A stretch of 27,845 nt of DNA from RUG12461 sp045661345 (GTDB lineage: Bacteria; Bacillota; Clostridia; Lachnospirales; Lachnospiraceae): contig JAZRFM010000029.1 of the NCBI GenBank assembly GCA_045661345.1, forward strand, positions 1 to 27,845. The letters run 5' to 3'. The notes under the pieces were generated by a model, which saw only the letters and a list, made by a program, of their open reading frames with translations, did not search any database and was not told where the DNA came from. The position numbers and the translations under genes were made by a program. Shown piece after piece: positions 23,179-27,845 of this stretch; within the stretch, counting starts at the first letter, position 1; each line of letters opens with the position of its first letter.

Positions 23179-23198
23179 TCTGTCTGTCTGTCTGTCTG
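23179..23198. repeat. (TCTG)5 tetranucleotide repeat
   Basis: Five perfect copies of TCTG lie in non-coding DNA of the divergent control region. Such tracts can change in length by slippage. Confidence 0.9.
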
Positions 23199-23326
23199 AA
23201 GATAGCCTTAGAATTCATACGTGTCAAGCCCTTTCTCTAAAACAATCGGTCAGGGAACTTCATTATCGCTCTCTATATATTTATACGATAGATATCAGAA
23301 AAGGGTAATATTATTCTCTTATATAC

Positions 23327-23381
23327 TTGACTTTACCATATAGTATAATAATATGGAAATAGTTTTTTTGCGATGGTAAAG
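23327..23381 (+). promoter_or_regulatory. Exporter operon promoter with nested inverted repeats
   Basis: TTGACT (23327-23332), a 16-bp spacer and TAATAT (23349-23354) form the promoter, about 60 bp before the first exporter gene. CCATAT and ATATGG (23336-23356, 9-bp spacer) straddle the -10. A wider perfect pair, CTTTACCAT (23331-23339) and ATGGTAAAG (23373-23381), spans from the -35 into the transcript. Both look like operator sites, or the outer pair may form a 5' mRNA hairpin. Confidence 0.6.
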
Positions 23382-23416
23382 ATTATACAAATGCCGAAAA
23401 CAGAGGGATCAGGTAA

Positions 23417-23641
23417 ATGGAAGAAAGATCGATATTTCGAAAAAAGAGCCTCGAGCGGGTCACATCTCCGGAACAGCTTAACGATTACATCAAGGTAACC
23501 ACACCTTCCGTGTGGATCATACTTGCGGCAACACTGATACTGATCATAGGAGTGCTTGTCTGGGCCGTGTTCGGAAAGATCCGGGTAAACACGGAAAGCG
23601 GCATAAAAGAAGTGGCACCGATAAGCTACGTGATCAGATAG
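23417..23641 (+). CDS. NHLM-type secretion protein N-terminal stub (mini HlyD)
   Basis: A 74-residue protein. Residues 1-30 (SIFRKKSLERVTSPEQLNDY) and a single membrane helix (about 31-52, ending LVWAVFGKI) match the N-terminal anchor of the NHLM bacteriocin system secretion protein, a HlyD-like adaptor normally several hundred residues long. The coiled-coil, lipoyl-like and beta-barrel parts are absent, and no continuation exists before the next gene, which starts 7 bp after the TAG stop. The tight spacing and intact frame argue for a functional short anchor rather than recent decay, but a fixed deletion is possible. An AGGTAA-like site precedes the ATG. Confidence 0.72.
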   Translation: MEERSIFRKKSLERVTSPEQLNDYIKVTTPSVWIILAATLILIIGVLVWAVFGKIRVNTESGIKEVAPISYVIR

Positions 23642-23648
23642 GATCTAT

Positions 23649-25862
23649 ATGGCAGAAGTGAGCAGAACAGGTAACGGAAAAATCAAACAGCCGGTACAAA
23701 AAGGCGTGGCAAAGGTTCCCGTGGTCATGCAGATGGAAGCATTGGAGTGCGGGGCCGCAAGCCTTACCATGGTCATGGCTTATTACGGGAAATGGGTTCC
23801 CCTTGAGCAGGTCAGGGAGGACTGTGGTGTTTCGCGCGACGGGGCCAAAGCGGGTAATATCGCGCGTGCTGCAAGGACCTATGGTTTTGCTGCCAGAGGA
23901 TACCGTTTTGAACCCGAGCAGCTTAAGAAAAAGGCGACATTTCCATGCATCATACACTGGGAGTTTAACCATTTCGTCGTTTTGTGCGGATTCAAAAAAG
24001 GAAAGGTTTATATCAATGATCCTGCAAGGGGCGATGTGGTCATAACGGAACAGGAATTTGACGAGGCATTCACAGGTGTTACCATGATCATCACACCGGG
24101 TGAGGATTACAAACCATCGGGAAGTCCCAAGAGTATTCTCGCTTTTGCCAAAAAGCGGATGATCGGTGCCGGATCGGCTGCGGTATTTGTTGCGATAACA
24201 ACATCCGTTACATCGATAGGAGCCATAGCCTTGGCAGGTTTCTCCCGCTTCTTTATGGACGAACTTCTTCCAGGAAGGAATCCGTCGCTTGTCGGATCTT
24301 TTATGGGCGCACTTATCATACTTACCATTGTACAGATCGTTGCTGCATGGATAACGGCGTTTTATTCATTTCGGATAAGCGGTAAATTTGCCGCTGTCGG
24401 AAATGCAACATATTTCTGGCATGTCCTTCAGCTTCCCATGAGATTCTTTTCACAGCGCATGGCGGGCGATATCGAGCAGAGACGTTTGGCCAATGCAAAC
24501 ATAGCAAATCTCTTAGTCAACACATTTGCTCCCCTTGTGATAAATACAGCGATGATGATCTTCTATCTTGGCGTGATGCTGTCATATTCGGTCGCGATGA
24601 CAGCGATAGGGGTATTAGCTATAGCGATGAATGTTATGGTGGCATATTATGTCAGCGCAAAGCGGATCAATATCACACGGGTCATGATGCGTGACGAGAG
24701 CAAGCTCTATTCCGAGACGGTATCGGGAATAGAGATGATAGAGACGATAAAATCAAGCGGCGCCGAGAACGGTTTCTTTTCCAAATGGTCGGGGTATGAA
24801 GCAAGCGTTAACAGTCAGCGTGTCAGGTTTGCCGGGATAGATGCGAGGCTTGGGAGAGTACCCGCCATCGTCATGGAACTTGTTAATGATATCGTGCTCC
24901 TTATGGGAGTGTATCTGATGATAAAGGGTGAGTTCACATCAGGTATGGTACTTGCGTTTCAGGGATTCCTTGCCCAGTTCCTGCTGCCCGCACAGTCACT
25001 TATCACAGCCGGACAGAACCTGCAGGAGATGCGCACACAGATGGAGAGGATCGATGATGTGATGGAATATCCGGCAGATCCTGTTCTGAACGGCACACAC
25101 ACAGATGCAGAGGACAAAGAGAAGGCATTCTTTACAACGAAACTTTCGGGGAAGCTGGAACTTAAGAATGTAACCTTCGGTTATTCAAGGCTATCGCCGC
25201 CCCTTATCGAAGATTTTTCACTTACCGTTGAGCCGGGCAAAAGTGTTGCGTTCGTCGGAGGGAGCGGATGCGGGAAAAGCACGCTTTCAAGGCTGATCTC
25301 GGGACTCTACCGGCCGTGGTCAGGAGAGATCCTGTTTGACGGAAAAAGCATTGAACAGATAGATCGAAATCTGTTTACCGGTTCCGTGGCAGTTGTTAAT
25401 CAGGATATTATCCTGTTTGAGGATACGGTGGCAAATAATATCAAGATGTGGGACAGTTCCATTGAGGACTTCGAGATGATACTGGCCGCAAGGGATGCAC
25501 ATATACACGAGGATATCATCAAGAGGGACGGCGGTTACTCTTATAAACTTCGTGACGGAGGACTTGATCTTTCCGGAGGTCAGAGACAGCGTCTTGAGAT
25601 CGCGCGTGTACTTGCACAGGAGCCGATGATCATAATAATGGACGAAGCGACGAGCGCGCTTGATGCACAGACCGAATATGATGTCGTATCCTCTATCAGG
25701 GAACGTGGGATCACGACCATCATTGTGGCGCACAGGCTCTCGACGATAAGAGACTGCGACGAGATCATCGTGCTTGATAACGGCAAGGTAACAGAGCGAG
25801 GAACACACGATGAACTTATGGCAAATCACGGTCTTTATGAAAAGCTTGTGACAAATGCGTAA
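23649..25862 (+). CDS. NHLM-type ABC exporter with C39 leader peptidase
   Basis: A 737-residue peptidase-containing ABC transporter that should cut leaders after Gly-Gly and export the core. The N-terminal C39 peptidase (1-140) has Gln28, Cys34 (LECGAASL), His108 (WEFNHFVVLCG) and Asp124 (INDPARG), so the catalytic set is intact. About six membrane helices follow (roughly 160-450). The ATPase domain has Walker A GGSGCGKST (near 537), Q-loop VNQD, signature LSGGQRQR (near 641), Walker B IIIMDEATSALD and H-loop IVAHRLST. It matches the NHLM bacteriocin system peptidase/ATP-binding protein. A weak AGGATC site inside the end of the stub gene suggests coupling. Confidence 0.93.
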   Translation: MAEVSRTGNGKIKQPVQKGVAKVPVVMQMEALECGAASLTMVMAYYGKWVPLEQVREDCGVSRDGAKAGNIARAARTYGFAARGYRFEPEQLKKKATFPCIIHWEFNHFVVLCGFKKGKVYINDPARGDVVITEQEFDEAFTGVTMIITPGEDYKPSGSPKSILAFAKKRMIGAGSAAVFVAITTSVTSIGAIALAGFSRFFMDELLPGRNPSLVGSFMGALIILTIVQIVAAWITAFYSFRISGKFAAVGNATYFWHVLQLPMRFFSQRMAGDIEQRRLANANIANLLVNTFAPLVINTAMMIFYLGVMLSYSVAMTAIGVLAIAMNVMVAYYVSAKRINITRVMMRDESKLYSETVSGIEMIETIKSSGAENGFFSKWSGYEASVNSQRVRFAGIDARLGRVPAIVMELVNDIVLLMGVYLMIKGEFTSGMVLAFQGFLAQFLLPAQSLITAGQNLQEMRTQMERIDDVMEYPADPVLNGTHTDAEDKEKAFFTTKLSGKLELKNVTFGYSRLSPPLIEDFSLTVEPGKSVAFVGGSGCGKSTLSRLISGLYRPWSGEILFDGKSIEQIDRNLFTGSVAVVNQDIILFEDTVANNIKMWDSSIEDFEMILAARDAHIHEDIIKRDGGYSYKLRDGGLDLSGGQRQRLEIARVLAQEPMIIIMDEATSALDAQTEYDVVSSIRERGITTIIVAHRLSTIRDCDEIIVLDNGKVTERGTHDELMANHGLYEKLVTNA

Positions 25863-25877
25863 AAAGTTGGAGATAAG

Positions 25878-27845
25878 ATGCCAAACTATATCGAGGAGCA
25901 GATAGAGCTTAGAAAACAAAATGACATGGAAGCATTCGAGGATTCGTGCCTTAAGATCGCGGGATCAGTCATGGGGCAGAGTCTGTCTGCCGCATTGCAG
26001 AATGAACGCGAACAGGCAACGGATGCGATCGGAAGCGTCCTTAAATACTATAACATAAAGGTCAGGGAGGTTCCCGAAAGGCTCAGGTCCATTGATGAGG
26101 TACTTGAATATCTCCTCCGTCCCCATGGGATCATGACAAGGCAGGTAGTGCTCACGGAAGGCTGGAGAAATAACGCCTCGGGCGCAATGCTTACCACGTT
26201 TGCGGATGGTGGAAAACCTGTCGCACTTATCCCGGCGGGAGCCGGTTATAAATATGCGGATCCGGTATCCGGTATGATGACAAAGGTTGCGGCATCTTCG
26301 GAAAAACTCTTCAGCGGGGAGGCTTATGCATTCTACAAAGCTTTTCCAACAAGAGCCATGACTATGAAGGATCTGTACAGATATATCTTTGCAAATCTTG
26401 ACAGGGGCGGCATCATCGGCTACTTCGGGTTTGCCCTTATCGCAACCTGTGTAGGCATGCTGATCCCCTGGATCAACAGTCTTTTGTTTTCGGATATCGT
26501 TGCGATGAAGAGTGTAACCGCACTTATCGCGATCGCTGTATTTCTTATATGCGCATCACTGTCGAGTTTATTGTTCGGAACAATACAGGAACTGTTCCTT
26601 CACAGACTGACGCAGAAGTTCAACCTGAGTATCGAGTCGGCAACGATGATGAGGATCCTTACACTCCCGAGTTCGTTCTTTACAAAGTACACTTCCGGAG
26701 ATCTTGCGAACCGCGTTAACAACATGAGCATTTTCGTATACGAGATATTGAACATGGTAATGACCTGTTTTACGACCGCTCTGTTCGCATTCCTCTATAT
26801 CTTTCAGATAAGATCGTTCGCGCCGGCACTTGCCGCACCGGCACTCGTTGTGACGGCACTTCAACTGGCAGCGATCCTTGCGGCACTTATCATCAGATCG
26901 CGTATCAACAAGACACAGATGGAGCTTGCTGCAAAAGAGAGCGGTCTGTCGTATTCCCTTACCACGGGGATTGAAAAGATAAAGCTCTCCGGTGCAGAAC
27001 GCCGTGCTTTTTCCAAATGGGCGAACGCTTACGCGGCCCAGTCAAAGTATATGTATGATCCGCCGATGTTCATAAAGGTATTTCCTGCGATCATAACGGC
27101 GATATCCCTGATCGGTACGATCATCATTTACTATCTGGCAATTAAGTCAAATATCGAGGTTGGCCAGTACTATGCGTTCAATGCAGCCTTTGCGATGGTG
27201 ACCGGTGCTTTTAAGACGCTTGTTCCGATGATCGAACCGGCAGCGCAGATCTCGCCGACGATCGAGCTGCTTCGTCCCATCATAGAGACGGCTCCGGAGA
27301 TCGCTGCGGACAAGCCCGTGATAGAAAGACTGTCGGGTGGGATTGAAATGAATAATGTCACCTTTCGTTACAGTGAAGATATGCCGCCGGTGCTTGATGA
27401 TGTAAGCCTGAAGATCCGGCCGGGCCAGTATGTTGCGATAACGGGAAAAACAGGCTGTGGCAAGAGTACGTTGATGCGTGTTTTGCTCGGCTTTGAGAAA
27501 CCGCAGAAAGGCGCCGTTTATTATGACGGACGTGACCTTAACAAGGTAGATCTGAAATCACTTCGCTCCAGGATCGGAACCGTCATGCAGAACGGATCGC
27601 TCTTCCTGGGAGATATCTATTCGAACATCGTCATATCCGCACCGCAGCTTACCCTTGATGATGCATGGGAGGCGGCCGAAATGGCCGGGATCGCGGAAGA
27701 TATCCGGCAGATGCCCATGAACATGTTTACGATCATAGGAGAGGGCACCGGCGGGATATCCGGAGGTCAGAAGCAGCGTCTGATGATAGCCCGCGCCATC
27801 GCCCCGAAACCGAAGATCCTCATGTTTGATGAAGCAACAAGTGCC
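25878..27845 (+). CDS. NHLM-type ABC transporter, second subunit (partial, runs off the window)
   Basis: The first 656 codons are present; the 3' end lies beyond the window. There is no C39 domain. Instead an N-terminal region of about 160 residues includes GIMTRQVVLTEGWRNNASG and GGKPVALIPAG, the pattern of the NHLM bacteriocin system ATP-binding protein, where it replaces a peptidase. Membrane helices follow (about 185-430), then Walker A GKTGCGKST (near 521), signature ISGGQKQR (near 627) and the start of Walker B (LMFDEATSA) at the edge. It likely pairs with the C39 exporter as a heterodimer. The start follows GGAGAT, 15 bp after the previous stop. Confidence 0.9.
   Translation, partial: MPNYIEEQIELRKQNDMEAFEDSCLKIAGSVMGQSLSAALQNEREQATDAIGSVLKYYNIKVREVPERLRSIDEVLEYLLRPHGIMTRQVVLTEGWRNNASGAMLTTFADGGKPVALIPAGAGYKYADPVSGMMTKVAASSEKLFSGEAYAFYKAFPTRAMTMKDLYRYIFANLDRGGIIGYFGFALIATCVGMLIPWINSLLFSDIVAMKSVTALIAIAVFLICASLSSLLFGTIQELFLHRLTQKFNLSIESATMMRILTLPSSFFTKYTSGDLANRVNNMSIFVYEILNMVMTCFTTALFAFLYIFQIRSFAPALAAPALVVTALQLAAILAALIIRSRINKTQMELAAKESGLSYSLTTGIEKIKLSGAERRAFSKWANAYAAQSKYMYDPPMFIKVFPAIITAISLIGTIIIYYLAIKSNIEVGQYYAFNAAFAMVTGAFKTLVPMIEPAAQISPTIELLRPIIETAPEIAADKPVIERLSGGIEMNNVTFRYSEDMPPVLDDVSLKIRPGQYVAITGKTGCGKSTLMRVLLGFEKPQKGAVYYDGRDLNKVDLKSLRSRIGTVMQNGSLFLGDIYSNIVISAPQLTLDDAWEAAEMAGIAEDIRQMPMNMFTIIGEGTGGISGGQKQRLMIARAIAPKPKILMFDEATSA

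Larger units (their letters stand above)
23059..23416. other. 358-bp divergent control region between precursor G and the exporter
   Basis: No gene is visible here. From left to right it holds a minus-strand terminator-like hairpin, an A+T-rich stretch with only weak minus-strand promoter matches, a (TCTG)5 tract, and the exporter promoter with nested inverted repeats. All regulation between precursor G and the exporter operon must act here. Confidence 0.6.

Noticed and set aside
25320..25919. Minus-strand open frame of about 200 codons opposite the C39 exporter
   Set aside because: It is antisense to the intact ATPase domain with all motifs and has no domain pattern of its own.

Overview
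The window looks like a chromosome segment from a Gram-positive anaerobe of the Clostridia, most likely Lachnospiraceae. This is inferred from gene content (YitT, RarA, a CIRCE-controlled clpB, a MoxR/DUF58/transglutaminase set, type-2 PyrF), strong Shine-Dalgarno sites and many 1-4 bp start/stop overlaps. I cannot name a species from sequence alone.

Bases 1-20034 are ordinary G+C-rich core genome, almost all on the minus strand. The one plus-strand gene is a YihY/BrkB-type membrane protein at the left edge; its 3' end overlaps the transglutaminase gene by 62 bp. Reading the minus strand from right to left, the order is clpB (promoter inside a CIRCE operator), a sodium-dependent NSS transporter and a terminator. 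Next comes yitT-rarA-aminotransferase-glgP from a good promoter. Then follows a second unit from an extended -10 promoter: xylB, a TPR lipoprotein, pyrC, pyrF, MoxR, DUF58 and transglutaminase, with the last four genes joined by ATGA overlaps.

Bases 20035 to the right end form a more A+T-rich accessory region. Seven very small genes of one family lie on the minus strand between 20579 and 23058. Six encode a leader of about 42 residues (31 in one copy) ending in Gly-Gly, followed by a different 8-15 residue core. The seventh is broken by an in-frame amber codon. A plus-strand gene for a small CdiA-CT-like nuclease and a doubtful 54-codon ORF sit inside the array.

Divergent from the array, starting at 23417, is an exporter operon of the NHLM bacteriocin type: a 74-residue stub matching only the N-terminal anchor of the HlyD-like secretion protein, a complete C39 peptidase/ABC exporter, and a second ABC protein cut off by the window end. 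The simplest model is that the C39 domain cleaves the seven-member leader family after Gly-Gly and the ABC pair exports the short cores. No modification enzyme is visible in the window. None of the cores contains cysteine, so the products may be unmodified peptides, perhaps signals, or may be modified by an enzyme encoded beyond the right edge. This multi-precursor, mini-HlyD locus is the part most likely to be undescribed.
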